A program made the position numbers and the translations under genes. Of a stretch of DNA of 37,396 nucleotides, positions 15,663-24,073 are shown piece after piece. How positions within the stretch are numbered: the stretch's first letter is position 1; each line of letters begins with the position of its first letter. The notes below the pieces were generated by a model. That model was given only the letters and a program-made list of their open reading frames with translations. It ran no database searches and had not been told where the DNA came from. Location: contig CAZMVU010000021.1 in the NCBI GenBank assembly GCA_964569295.1, positions 1 through 37,396 on the forward strand, in the 5' to 3' direction. The DNA is from CAZMVU01 sp964569295 (GTDB lineage Bacteria > Hydrogenedentota > Hydrogenedentia > Hydrogenedentales > JAGMZX01).

Positions 15663-18038
15663 TCAAAGCGTCTTCCGTATCACCTGGGCCGAGCACACGA
15701 CGAAGCTGGCCAACACAAGCGCCGCCACCATGGCCGCCAACACGATCTGCTTCCGGTTCGGATCGACTTTCAGCGGGTTGGCCTGGGCGTTGTAGAGAAT
15801 GGCCGTGCCCGTTTGCGAGGCATTCTCGGCGGTGATGGTCAACAATGCGATTTGCTCCGCCCGCGTAGCCAGCGACGCGCGCACACCTTCCAGCTTATCG
15901 ACTTCACGCTCCTGGAGATTCAAGTCCCGCTCTAACGCCGCAATCTCGGTCTGCAGGCTTTCGGATTGCTGCGTGGTCTCGCCGAGCAATTCTTCTTTCA
16001 GCGCCTTTTCCTGTTCCAGGCGCACGAGTTCCAGGCGCAATGTCTGCAACTGGGAACGTTCGTCGCGATAATCTTTCTCCAACTCTTCCAGGTCCGTGCG
16101 CAGATTTTCGATATCCCCCTGCTTGGCGGCTATACGCAAATCGATTCGGGAGACCTCTTCTTCCAGCGTGCGATAGCGATCGTAGATATCGTCGCGCCCC
16201 TGTTCCAGGGCTTCGATGGCTTGTTGCTTCTTGCGGTTTTCAACAATCAGTTCCTCGAAACGTTTCCTGTTTTCCTTGTAGGACTCTTGCATAACTTCCA
16301 AGGCATCTTCTTGCACCGCGATCGCTTCTTCCCGGTTCTTTATTTCCATGGCGATGTACGCGACTTCTTGCCGCAGCTCATCGATTTCATCGCGCAACAC
16401 GGTTTCGCGCACAGCCAGATAATTGATTTCTTCATCTAACGATTCACGCTCTGCCGTCAGGTTGACCACTTCGTTCAGCAAACGCTCATGAACCGGGTTC
16501 AATAGTTCGGTTTTCAGCGGCGTGAGGATGTCGTCGCCCATTTCGCCCGACAAGTATTCCTGCCAGAGGGCATCGTCGGTGATGGCCTTGTCCAGTGTCA
16601 GTTTCTTCGGGTGGTTTTCCAGTTCCGGCTCGAGATACGCCAGGCGCGTTTCCACCAGGGCGATCTCTTTCTCGGCCGCCGTACGTTCCTGCAACGCTTC
16701 TTGCAGGTCCGACTCGAGCAGTTCAAGCTGGGCCCGCTTGAATTCGATAGCGCTTTCTTCTTGGAATTTCAGGAGGGCCAGTTCACGACGCACAATGTTT
16801 TGTATGCTCTGGTCGATGCGCTGGGTCTCCGGAGAAACGGGTGGTTTTTCCGAACCGTCCTCCTTCTTGTCCCCCTTCGCCTCGGCGGTAAACTGCTGGC
16901 GATGGTATTCGGAGAGCAATTCGCCTATCCAACTGCCCTCGACCTCCTGTTCGGCCAGCATCTCCTCGATATTTTCCTTTTCCCGCAGGCTCTGAAAAAG
17001 TTCCAGGCGCTGATTGGAAAGCTGGCTGTTGGCCTCTCCCAGCGCCTCCAGGAGGGTTTCCGCCTCATTTTCCTTGGCGTTCAACCGCGACTGCGTGACA
17101 AACGCAAGCAGCGCATTTTCTTTTTCCACAATGGCCTTTACCCGTTTCAGAATCTCTCGGGCTTCGCGGGGGGTGTCCTCATCCCATGTGTACTGGTCCG
17201 GGTTTTCGGAAAAGGCATCTTCCGCCCAATCGGCAAGCCACATACCGTCTTTTTCCCGGTCATCGGCACGCCCCTGAATCTCCTCCAACAACGTCTTCTT
17301 GGTCCGTATATCGACACGCAGGTCGAAAACATCCGCATCCAGGTCAATCGCCTTTGAACGCGATTTCTCGAATTGCGCCTTCTTCACATCCAGGTCAGCC
17401 TCGAGCGTTAACTCCATAAGCTTGTCTTCACCAGCGCGCAACTTCTCGTCCGCATTCTCGTACATCTCGCCGATGAATTCGTTGAGATCACCCACGCCTT
17501 GCGTATAAAGTCTCTGGCTTTTCTCGACAATGATCTCCGCCCAACCGTCGGCCATGCGCTTCGCTTCTTCGGGGCTCTTCGCCCGGGTCTTGAGGACCAG
17601 CAACGGCAACAGACTTATCGACCCGCCGCTGCCGCGGCTTTCCCGCTGCCGCACTTCGGTGCTGAGCATGTTCTGGAATTGCATGAACGCCGTGTCTTTA
17701 TCCGGCGCCTCCTCCTGCCAGTCGCTCAGTGCCTTATCATCCCAAAGCGTCTCGAACAGTTCCCGCTTCACATCGGTCGACTCCGCCAGGGCCTGCAAGG
17801 TCTCCACGGTGAGTTCCTGCGTAGGGGTTTCATCGCCAATGCCGCTCTGCGGATCCCGAATGATCAACGCCGCCGAAGATTCATATACATTGGGCAGGAG
17901 CAGCGAGTAGCCCGCCGCCAGTCCGCCGATGATCAGCGTGATGCCAATCAACAGCCACTTCCGGCGATACAATTCCGCCAGCATTTCGCCTACATTGATC
18001 TCGTCGTAGGCTTCTCCTGCGTGGTTCGATTCCGGCAT
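15663..18038 (-). CDS. Wzz/GumC-like polysaccharide chain-length protein with very long coiled coil
   Basis: This 791-aa inner-membrane protein has Wzz topology. A short cytoplasmic N-terminus (VGEMLAELYRRKW) is followed by a membrane helix at about 28-50 (LLIGITLIIGGLAAGYSLLL) and the conserved post-helix segment with NVYESSAALIIRDP. A large periplasmic region follows, with a final membrane helix near 762-783 and a basic tail (VIRKTL). The periplasmic part, roughly residues 150-755, is dominated by heptad-rich, Glu/Gln/Leu-rich coiled coil. No Walker A/B or tyrosine cluster is present, so no BY-kinase is fused. Typical Wzz proteins are about 330 aa and GumC-like ones about 450, so this is unusually long. 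The ATG at 18038 has AGGAG six bases upstream; the longer reading to 18317 is rejected. It probably sets polymer length with the Wzy-like domain. Confidence 0.86.
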   Translation of the reverse strand: MPESNHAGEAYDEINVGEMLAELYRRKWLLIGITLIIGGLAAGYSLLLPNVYESSAALIIRDPQSGIGDETPTQELTVETLQALAESTDVKRELFETLWDDKALSDWQEEAPDKDTAFMQFQNMLSTEVRQRESRGSGGSISLLPLLVLKTRAKSPEEAKRMADGWAEIIVEKSQRLYTQGVGDLNEFIGEMYENADEKLRAGEDKLMELTLEADLDVKKAQFEKSRSKAIDLDADVFDLRVDIRTKKTLLEEIQGRADDREKDGMWLADWAEDAFSENPDQYTWDEDTPREAREILKRVKAIVEKENALLAFVTQSRLNAKENEAETLLEALGEANSQLSNQRLELFQSLREKENIEEMLAEQEVEGSWIGELLSEYHRQQFTAEAKGDKKEDGSEKPPVSPETQRIDQSIQNIVRRELALLKFQEESAIEFKRAQLELLESDLQEALQERTAAEKEIALVETRLAYLEPELENHPKKLTLDKAITDDALWQEYLSGEMGDDILTPLKTELLNPVHERLLNEVVNLTAERESLDEEINYLAVRETVLRDEIDELRQEVAYIAMEIKNREEAIAVQEDALEVMQESYKENRKRFEELIVENRKKQQAIEALEQGRDDIYDRYRTLEEEVSRIDLRIAAKQGDIENLRTDLEELEKDYRDERSQLQTLRLELVRLEQEKALKEELLGETTQQSESLQTEIAALERDLNLQEREVDKLEGVRASLATRAEQIALLTITAENASQTGTAILYNAQANPLKVDPNRKQIVLAAMVAALVLASFVVCSAQVIRKTL

Positions 18039-18412
18039 GTTGAACTCCTGGGTAGGCTGTGCATTCCGCGCATTATCCGGGCGAGTGTATCGATTCACCA
18101 ATTGCTTAATCAAGGTGAACGCGGGCAGTTTATTTCCGGGGGCATTCTGCCTGTTATCGGTATGCGGCCACGTGGAGCTTTCGACGTGTGCCGGGCATAT
18201 GGAGCGGTGTGTCCGGTAGCTGTGCGTATCCCTACGTCTGCGGGTTTCAAAACAAGGGGGAAGCACCCGCGGGCGGTATGCGCCTGAGGCCGGAACCCCG
18301 GTTTGGTTGTTCCGCATCGAACGAAGGACGACCGGCCTTTCTCAGCAGCACATGGCCGCAAGACTCTTTCAGCCGTGGGGTGTTGTCTCTTGGTCTGTGT
18401 GGATTCCCTTGG
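18039..18412. other. 374-bp intergenic region upstream of the Wzz-like gene
   Basis: This gap separates the surface-protein genes from the polysaccharide locus, all on the minus strand. No convincing gene is seen in any frame. It should hold the end of the surface-protein transcript and the start of the polysaccharide transcript. One candidate minus-strand promoter is listed separately. I see no hairpin followed by a T-run that would count as a terminator. Confidence 0.5.
18072..18101 (-). promoter_or_regulatory. Candidate sigma70-type promoter for the polysaccharide locus
   Basis: On the minus strand TTGGTG (18101-18096) and GATAAT (18077-18072) are separated by 18 bases and lie about 35 bases upstream of the Wzz-like start codon. 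The -10 matches five of six consensus positions and the -35 four of six. The position suits a promoter for the locus, but a match like this can occur by chance. Confidence 0.35.
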
Positions 18413-20041
18413 TCAGGAGGCGGGCGTTTCCGGTACGCCGGGGCAAAAACCGTCTTCGGTACCTTCGTCAGGGCAGAAATAGTAGCCGCCGGTGTTGAAG
18501 AATTGGATGAGCCGGAGCAGTTCGGTCAGGTCGATGGCCCAGTCCGGTGTATTGTCGGGATTGTAGTCACTGTCATGGGGGCAACAGTCCCGCTCTTCCC
18601 CAGGGCCGGGGAGGTAACCGTCTTCGGTGGCGTCAGGCGACTCGGCGCAGTGGAGGCCGCCGGAATTGAAGAACTGGATAATACGGAGTAACTCGGTGAG
18701 GCTGATCATGTTGTCCATATCCTGGTCGGCGCTGTGTTGCGCGGTTTCACAAGGATCGCCCTCGCCCTCGCCCTCGCCCTCGCCTTCACCCTCACCCTCG
18801 CCCTCGCCTTCACCCTCGCCTTCACCTTCGCCTTCGCCTTCGCCTTCGCCTTCGCCAGACGGTTCCGCGAACACGGCCGTCACGGACTTCTCCGCGTCCA
18901 TGACCAAGCTCGCCGGATTTTCATTGCCCTCGAGGTCGCCTTCCCAATGGTCGAAGGTCCAGTCTTCGGCGGGGGTGGCGCTCACCTCGACGGTTTCGCC
19001 TTCCCAGAAGTCCGTGGCGATCGGTGGTGGGGAGATGCTGCCCTGCCCGGTTACGGAAGTAAACAAGGTGTAGACGTTCAATTCGACAAACACGGCGGTC
19101 ACGGTCGTATCTTCATTCATAACCAGGGTGGCTGGATTCTCGGCGCCTTCGAGACCATCCTCCCAACGGTCGAAACGCCAGTTTTCGGCAGGTGTTGCGG
19201 TGAGGGTCACTTCGCCGCCGGTCTCGATATTATGTGTGCCGGCGGACGGCTCGACTGTGCCGTTTCCATCGGCAATTACCGTGAGTATGTAGGCTTCGAC
19301 AAACACCGCGGTGATACTCTTGTCAGCATCCATGGTGATGCTGGCGGGATTCTGATCGCCCTCCAGGTCCCCCTCCCAATGGTCGAACGCCCAGCCGGTT
19401 TCGGGGATTGCTTCAATGGAGACGGAACCGCCTTCCGGATACGCATGGGCGCCTTCGGCGGGCACGGTGGTGCCCTCGCCTTCGACCGCCATGGTGAGCG
19501 TGGTGTCGGACGGCGAGGTGAATACGGCGGTGACGGTCTTCGCCGCGTCCATCGTAATGTCGATGGATGACTCCGAACTGCTGACATCGCCCTCCCAGCG
19601 GGCAAAGTTCCAGCCGGGGTCCGCGCTGGCCGATACCGAGACCACGGCATCTTCCAGGTAGTGGTAGGTGCCGGGGGATGGGTTGGTGAACCCCTGGCCG
19701 ATAATCTCGATGGTCAGCGGATAGCCCCCCTCGAGAAAGACGGCGGTCACGGTCTTGTCGGAATCCATGCTCAGGAACTGCGAGCTCGGGTCTGTGCCGT
19801 CAAGGGCGCCTTCCCAGTGAGAGAAGCCCCAGCCCGGGTCCGCGCTGGCGGTAAGAAAAACAAACGCCCCAGGCGCGTACGTATGGGTGCCCTCTGGCGG
19901 GTCCACGCTCCCATTGCCCTCGACAATGACGGTCAGCGTGACCTCTTCGTCTTGGGCGGTTGCCAGCGCGGGGCACAGCACAATGAGCAGAATTCCCAAC
20001 AGCATGGGGAACCGCGTTCTCTTGGACATCCGGTTAGTCAT
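18413..20041 (-). CDS. Secreted InlB-repeat protein with Glu-Gly linker and dockerin-like C-terminus
   Basis: This 542-aa exported protein has a signal peptide (RTRFPMLLGILLIVLCPALA, cleavage near ATAQ). It is followed by five repeats of about 70 residues of the divergent InlB B-repeat type. Each repeat carries an early GxG pattern, a WxFxxWEG core and a TVTAVF or SITAVF end. A linker of about fifteen Glu-Gly pairs leads to two dockerin-like units: DQDMDNMISLTELLRIIQFF and WAIDLTELLRLIQFFNTGG, each with Asp-rich, calcium-binding-like spacing and cysteines. Such tails occur repeatedly in proteins of Hydrogenedentota-like genomes, to my knowledge, and may be a sorting or anchoring signal. The ATG at 20041 follows AGGAG by about six bases. 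Function is unknown; adhesion or a surface-matrix role is inferred. Confidence 0.85.
   Translation of the reverse strand: MTNRMSKRTRFPMLLGILLIVLCPALATAQDEEVTLTVIVEGNGSVDPPEGTHTYAPGAFVFLTASADPGWGFSHWEGALDGTDPSSQFLSMDSDKTVTAVFLEGGYPLTIEIIGQGFTNPSPGTYHYLEDAVVSVSASADPGWNFARWEGDVSSSESSIDITMDAAKTVTAVFTSPSDTTLTMAVEGEGTTVPAEGAHAYPEGGSVSIEAIPETGWAFDHWEGDLEGDQNPASITMDADKSITAVFVEAYILTVIADGNGTVEPSAGTHNIETGGEVTLTATPAENWRFDRWEDGLEGAENPATLVMNEDTTVTAVFVELNVYTLFTSVTGQGSISPPPIATDFWEGETVEVSATPAEDWTFDHWEGDLEGNENPASLVMDAEKSVTAVFAEPSGEGEGEGEGEGEGEGEGEGEGEGEGEGEGEGEGDPCETAQHSADQDMDNMISLTELLRIIQFFNSGGLHCAESPDATEDGYLPGPGEERDCCPHDSDYNPDNTPDWAIDLTELLRLIQFFNTGGYYFCPDEGTEDGFCPGVPETPAS
18758..18856. repeat. Hexanucleotide tract encoding the Glu-Gly linker
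   Basis: About 99 bases consist of near-perfect repeats of a six-base unit (GGCGAG or GGTGAA type on the coding strand). They encode the (Glu-Gly)n linker of the surface protein. Because the unit is a multiple of three, slippage would change linker length without breaking the frame. Confidence 0.9.
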
Positions 20042-20174
20042 CACATCTCCTATTCTCAAAAAAACAGACACGCACGCGCCGCCGCCGGTTCTTTCCGCTT
20101 CGGGAACCAACGCGCACTCTCACGCGGTTTCCGCGGCATCAGGCACATGGTTGTTGTTGTATTCCTGTTTCGAG

Positions 20175-21197
20175 TCAATAGCTGATAAGGCGCATGTTGA
20201 CGGAAGAGTGGTTCCCGCTCCAGGCATGATTCTGTACGTTGGTGGCCACATAAAACTGGATGTAATCGCCGGCGTTCATGTTGACAACACGCGCCACGAT
20301 CATGTCCCGGTGAGAAATGCCGCTGGGCATATATCCATACGCCAAGACGTTGCCATTTCGGTGCATTTGGAGATACGTGGATTGAGTGTCGGTTTGCGTC
20401 AGTTGCTGAAAGTGCACGAAATACCGCCCGTCTACCGGGGCCACCAGGCGGTTGCCGTTAGATACCGTGATCCCGTTGGCGTCGCTCGCAGAGAGGCTCT
20501 TGTAGCCCGACGTTTCCGCTCCGGCCCGGCCCGCGAAGTACGGCCGGTCCATGTGCCGATGGTCGCCCCGGGCCACCTGGTTCGAGCCGGTGCCCACGGG
20601 CAGCCGGTCGATGTTCAATGCGCCGGATGTTATGTCGCTGGCCGCATGTTCGTGGCTGGCGGGCGAGAACGCCGACGGGGGGTTGCCGCCCAGATTGTCG
20701 GCGTTGTCCGCATTATCCGCGTTGGTGGCGTTGGTGGCGTTGGCGGCGTTGGTGGCGTGGGTGGCGGTGTCCGCATGTACCACGCTGTTGGTGCGCTTCA
20801 CGTGTTTGGCGTAGGGTGCGCTGGCCAGCGGCGCGCGCGGCCCATAGGTCTGCTGTCCGTTGCCAATGTCCGCCGAAACCTCGAGCCAGAGTGCACTGTG
20901 GTCTGCGAAAAGGGTTCCCAGCGGTACGTCGCCGCCGAGGTAGACAGCGTACATACCATTGGCGGTGGAAACGCTGTTATGCTGCTCGGGGCCCCACACT
21001 TGGGTGCCGCCCGTCTCTGCGTCCCAGATCGAGAACGCCATCGCGTAGTCGCCGTCCGCCACGGGAATCTGCAAGTCGGTGCGTAGCACGCCTTGATATA
21101 TCACCGTGGACGAGTCGGCCATCGCGCCTGCGGCGCACAGCGTCACCAGCGCAAATGCTGCCAGCGCGCGGCCGGTCCAGGTTATCCTGCTGTTCAT
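20175..21197 (-). CDS. Secreted fibre-like protein with C1q/TNF-like C-terminus (paralogue A)
   Basis: This 340-aa exported protein has a signal peptide ending near AGAMADSS. The N-terminal domain (about 30-130) carries VIYQGVLRTD, an AMAFSIWDAETGGTQVWG strand pair, ANGMYAVYLGG and ALWLEVSAD. A low-complexity stalk of Ala/Asn/Thr/Asp (about 145-170) ends in NLGGNPPSAF. A segment with two HxH motifs follows (SHEHAASDITSGAL and GDHRH), like the metal-coordinating repeats of phage short tail fibres. The C-terminal 120 residues (VSNGNRLVAPVDGRYFVHFQ onward) look like a C1q/TNF-type jelly roll. A trimeric surface fibre is inferred. The ATG has GGGAG seven bases upstream. It is a tandem duplicate of the gene at 21243-22256 and lies 45 bp after it. 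Confidence 0.82.
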   Translation of the reverse strand: MNSRITWTGRALAAFALVTLCAAGAMADSSTVIYQGVLRTDLQIPVADGDYAMAFSIWDAETGGTQVWGPEQHNSVSTANGMYAVYLGGDVPLGTLFADHSALWLEVSADIGNGQQTYGPRAPLASAPYAKHVKRTNSVVHADTATHATNAANATNATNADNADNADNLGGNPPSAFSPASHEHAASDITSGALNIDRLPVGTGSNQVARGDHRHMDRPYFAGRAGAETSGYKSLSASDANGITVSNGNRLVAPVDGRYFVHFQQLTQTDTQSTYLQMHRNGNVLAYGYMPSGISHRDMIVARVVNMNAGDYIQFYVATNVQNHAWSGNHSSVNMRLISY

Positions 21198-21242
21198 AGT
21201 GTATCTCCCGAAAAAAGTTATGAAAACACGTGCATGTATTCG

Positions 21243-22256
21243 CTAGTCCATCAGGTACATGCTGACCGTGCTATGTCCACCGTCCCAGGTTTCGGCCACG
21301 GCGTTGTCGATTCGAAAGCGGATGGTGTCGCCCGCGTCCATGTTGACAATACGCGCCACAATCATGTCGCGAAACGCGTCATTGGCTAGGTAGGCCTCCG
21401 CCTGCGTGACGCCATTGCGCTGGAGACGCAGGTAGGAGCCGCCACCATTGTTCCTGAACAACTGTTGGAAGTGGACGTAGTAGCGGCCGGCGACGGGGGC
21501 CACCAGTTGCGTGCCTCCGCTCAGGGTGATGCCGCTGGCTTCCTGTTGATTCAGCGTCTTGACGCCATCGGTTTGGTTGCCGACCTGGCCGATGAAGTAA
21601 GGCAGGTTGGTGTGCCGATGGTCGCCCTGGGCCACTTGGTCCGAGCCGGTGCCCACCGGCAGCCGGTTGATGTTTAACACCCCCGATGTAATCTGACTGG
21701 CCGCATGGTTGTGGCCGGTGGGGGCGTAGGCCGTGGGGGGATTGCCGCCCAGGTTATCCGCATCGCCGGCGTTGTCGGCGCTGGTTGCGTTGTCGGCGTT
21801 GTCGGCGCTGGTTGCGTTGTCGGCCTGGTCGGCCTGGGCCGCGCTGTCCGCCTGGGGGGCGTATTGCGCGTAGGGCACGCTCGCCAGCGGGATGCGCGGT
21901 GTATAGGTCTCGAGGCCGGAGCCGGTGTCCGCGGCAATTTCGAGCCAGAGCGCGCTATTATCGGCGAAGACCGTGCCTAGCGACACATCGCTGCCGAGGT
22001 AGATGGAAAACATGCCGTTCGTGGTTGTCACGTTTGTATGCGACTCCGGCCCCCAGATTTGGTTGCCGTCCGTTTCGGCGTCCCAGAGCGAGAATTCCAT
22101 CGCGTAGGCGCCGTCGTCCACGGGCTCGAGTGTGTCATTGCGTAATACGCCCTGATACGACACCGTGTCCGAATCCGCCACGGCCCCAGCGGAAAGGAGC
22201 AAGACCAGCACGAAGGCCGCCGCTATTTGCCAAGTCCCAGTCATCTTGCTGTTCAT
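21243..22256 (-). CDS. Secreted fibre-like protein with C1q/TNF-like C-terminus (paralogue B)
   Basis: This 337-aa paralogue of the preceding protein has the same plan. A signal peptide ends near AGAVADSD, then a VSYQGVLRND N-terminal domain with FSLWDAETDGNQIWGPE and NGMFSIYLGSD. A stalk of (Asn/Asp-Ala)-type repeats with the unit TSADNADNA is followed by HxH motifs (GHNHAASQITSG and GDHRH) and a C1q-like head starting LSGGTQLVAPVAGRYYVHFQ. The stalk DNA is an 18-base repeat, so length variation by recombination is plausible. The two genes start with the same MNS context and share an upstream AGTTATGAAA element (22274-22283 and 21216-21225, given as the plus strand). The ATG has GGAGA seven bases upstream. 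As the first gene of this trio it should carry the promoter, but I cannot identify one with confidence. Confidence 0.82.
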   Translation of the reverse strand: MNSKMTGTWQIAAAFVLVLLLSAGAVADSDTVSYQGVLRNDTLEPVDDGAYAMEFSLWDAETDGNQIWGPESHTNVTTTNGMFSIYLGSDVSLGTVFADNSALWLEIAADTGSGLETYTPRIPLASVPYAQYAPQADSAAQADQADNATSADNADNATSADNAGDADNLGGNPPTAYAPTGHNHAASQITSGVLNINRLPVGTGSDQVAQGDHRHTNLPYFIGQVGNQTDGVKTLNQQEASGITLSGGTQLVAPVAGRYYVHFQQLFRNNGGGSYLRLQRNGVTQAEAYLANDAFRDMIVARIVNMDAGDTIRFRIDNAVAETWDGGHSTVSMYLMD

Positions 22257-22591
22257 TACACGTCTCCTGATGCAGTTATGAAACCATGGCCGTTGCTGTC
22301 CACGTGATTTCTATCTCTATTGTGGCCGGTCTTCGAGCGAGCCACCCGAACGACCGAAGGTCATCTCTTAGGGACCGGGAGGGGGACCTGACGGTCCACG
22401 AGTGGTTCGGTCGGAGATACAAGACCGGCTACAACAGTAAGGACATGATCGAATCTCCACGGGGATTTGCCGCTAATCCGTGCCGCCAGCGTTGCGGGAC
22501 TGACGGCCATACCTGCCCGATGGTACGGTCGAATGCGGGGCATACCCTAGCCCAACCGTACCCAGCCTCTTACCCTTATAGATCCATTCTC

Positions 22592-22639
22592 GAATTCCTG
22601 CGCCAGGGGCAATAACCCAGGATGCGCTCGCAGGAATTC
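22592..22639. repeat. Perfect 11-bp inverted repeat (hairpin)
   Basis: GAATTCCTGCG (22592-22602) and its exact reverse complement CGCAGGAATTC (22629-22639) enclose a 26-base loop. There is no T-run next to either arm, so a simple intrinsic terminator is not indicated. It may be a remnant of a small palindromic element. Confidence 0.6.
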
Positions 22640-22828
22640 CATTAAGCCAATGGTAGCACCAATCGCTTGAACAGTCAATATCTAGTGTAGGCTTTGCCCA
22701 CAACCCGAGGCTGGGAAGGCGTGCTACAGTGGTTGGTGGTTCGGGGCGGCATGGGAGTCGCAAAGACGCCCGGGGTAATACCCGCGCGCTAGTTGCTTCC
22801 GGGGCGCCGAAGGCGCGGTTTGATACCG

Positions 22829-22882
22829 GCCTGGGCCTTCAGCCCAGGCTGGTATGGTACAGGCCGTTGGCCCTGAAGAGAA
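22829..22882. repeat. Dispersed palindromic repeat, copy 1
   Basis: The segment contains a perfect hairpin (GCCTGGGC, loop cttca, GCCCAGGC) followed by CTGGTATGGTACAGGCCGTT and the block GGCCCTGAAGAGA. A second copy at 25360-25407 shares the AGGCTGGxAxGGTACxGG and GTTGGCC blocks in the same orientation. I have seen similar sequence often mis-annotated as small proteins in Planctomycetes-like genomes; that recollection is not checked here. Confidence 0.7.
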
Positions 22883-22943
22883 CATGGTTTGTGCCGGCCT
22901 CACGCGCGGGAAACGGCAACTCGGGGACTTTGGAAACACCCTC

Positions 22944-24008
22944 TCAGCCCAGGATGCCCGCCAGCGTGTCCCGGTGGCCGGTAAGCCAGCGCACGATGTC
23001 TTCGAGGGTGTTGCGGGCATCGCGCTTCGGGCGCCAGCCGGTGGCGCCGGTCACCTTGGTGTGATCAGTTATATAGTAGCGAATATCGCCGGGGCGGGTT
23101 TGGGGGGCGCTGCCGATGTCGATGGTGTTACCGGTGAGTTCCTGGCAAAGCGCGGTCATTTCGCAGAGCGAGAGGGAGATGCCGCGGCCACCGCCGACGT
23201 TCCAGGTGGCGCCGTCGCAGGTGTCGAGGTGGTCGACCTGGTAGAAGACGAGGCCGCAGAGGTCGGCCACGTGCAGGAGATCGCGCACCTGCTTGCCCGT
23301 GCCGCCGTAGCCGATGTATTGGAGGGCGCCGCCAAAGACATGGCGGGCTGCCCACAGCACGACGACCCCCTGGTCCACCTTGCCCATCTGCCAGGGGCCG
23401 GTGATCACGCCGCAGCGGTTGACGACGGCGCGCAGGCCGTAGGTGGCGCGGTATTCGGTGATAAGCAGTTCACTGGCGAGCTTGGTGGCGCCGTAGAGCG
23501 AGCGTGCGCCCGTGAGCGGGAATTCTTCGGAAAATCCCGCCTGCGACACGCCCGGCACGTCCTGTCCCAGGGCCAGATCGAAACGGGTGGTTTGCTCGGT
23601 GTATTCGAGCCCTTCGATGGTGGCCATGGGATAAACCCGGCTGGTGGAGAGAAACACCATATCCGCGCTGTATCGCCGCGCATGTTCGAGGCAGTTCACC
23701 GTGCCCAAGAGGTTCGTGTTGACGACGTAGGCGGGCGAGCCGCCATAGCCCGCCATGACCGAGGGCTCCGCGCTGCACTCGAGCAGGAGGTCCGCCGGTC
23801 CCGCCGCGGCGAGGTCTTCCGGATTGCGGATGTCGCCATGGATGAAATCGACGCCGCCCGCCTTCAGCCGTGGCAGATTGAGCTCGGAGCCGCGCCGCTT
23901 GAGGTTGTCGAGCGCGGTCACCTTGGCATCGGTATAGCGGGTCTTCGCAGCCAGCGCGAGCCAGGAGCCGACAAACCCCGCGCCGCCGGTGACCAGGATG
24001 TTTTTCAT
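22944..24008 (-). CDS. CDP-paratose/CDP-tyvelose 2-epimerase-like SDR
   Basis: This 354-aa extended SDR closely follows RfbE (CDP-tyvelose 2-epimerase) in its landmarks. These are TGGAGFVGS at 7-15, a DNLKRRGSELNL segment (RfbE has DNL-RKG--NL), FIHGDIRNPED near 55-64, STSRVYP near 121, YGATK at 172-176, and GTGKQVRDLLHVADLCGLV near 236. RfbE uses tightly bound NAD to invert C2 of CDP-paratose. The exact substrate here is uncertain, since no CDP-glucose cytidylyltransferase or dehydratase genes are nearby. The ATG at 24008 has GGAGG about seven bases upstream. It is divergent from the small plus-strand gene at 24074 and is 23 kb from the SDR of the polysaccharide locus, though it could supply that pathway. 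Confidence 0.85.
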   Translation of the reverse strand: MKNILVTGGAGFVGSWLALAAKTRYTDAKVTALDNLKRRGSELNLPRLKAGGVDFIHGDIRNPEDLAAAGPADLLLECSAEPSVMAGYGGSPAYVVNTNLLGTVNCLEHARRYSADMVFLSTSRVYPMATIEGLEYTEQTTRFDLALGQDVPGVSQAGFSEEFPLTGARSLYGATKLASELLITEYRATYGLRAVVNRCGVITGPWQMGKVDQGVVVLWAARHVFGGALQYIGYGGTGKQVRDLLHVADLCGLVFYQVDHLDTCDGATWNVGGGRGISLSLCEMTALCQELTGNTIDIGSAPQTRPGDIRYYITDHTKVTGATGWRPKRDARNTLEDIVRWLTGHRDTLAGILG

Positions 24009-24073
24009 GTGGTGTCCTCCTGCCTTCCCCGCATGCTACACGAGGCGCGGTCAATTCTGCTACAATTGGCTGC

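Larger units (their letters stand above)
22257..22943. other. 687-bp repeat-rich gap without a supported gene
   Basis: This gap lies between paralogue B (starting at 22256, transcribed leftward) and the 3' end of the SDR gene. Short frames exist, but none has both a ribosome-binding site and a recognisable protein. The region holds an 11-bp inverted repeat (22592-22639) and one copy of a dispersed palindromic repeat (22829-22882), both listed separately. A minus-strand frame at about 22398-22543 reads weakly like a helix-turn-helix fragment and may be a decayed regulator. I do not call it. Confidence 0.5.

Noticed and set aside
22361..22543. Short minus-strand frame reading like a helix-turn-helix fragment (SPATLAARISGKSPWRFD)
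   Set aside because: Too short and without an upstream ribosome-binding site; the likeness to an XRE-type helix-turn-helix is weak. At most a decayed remnant.
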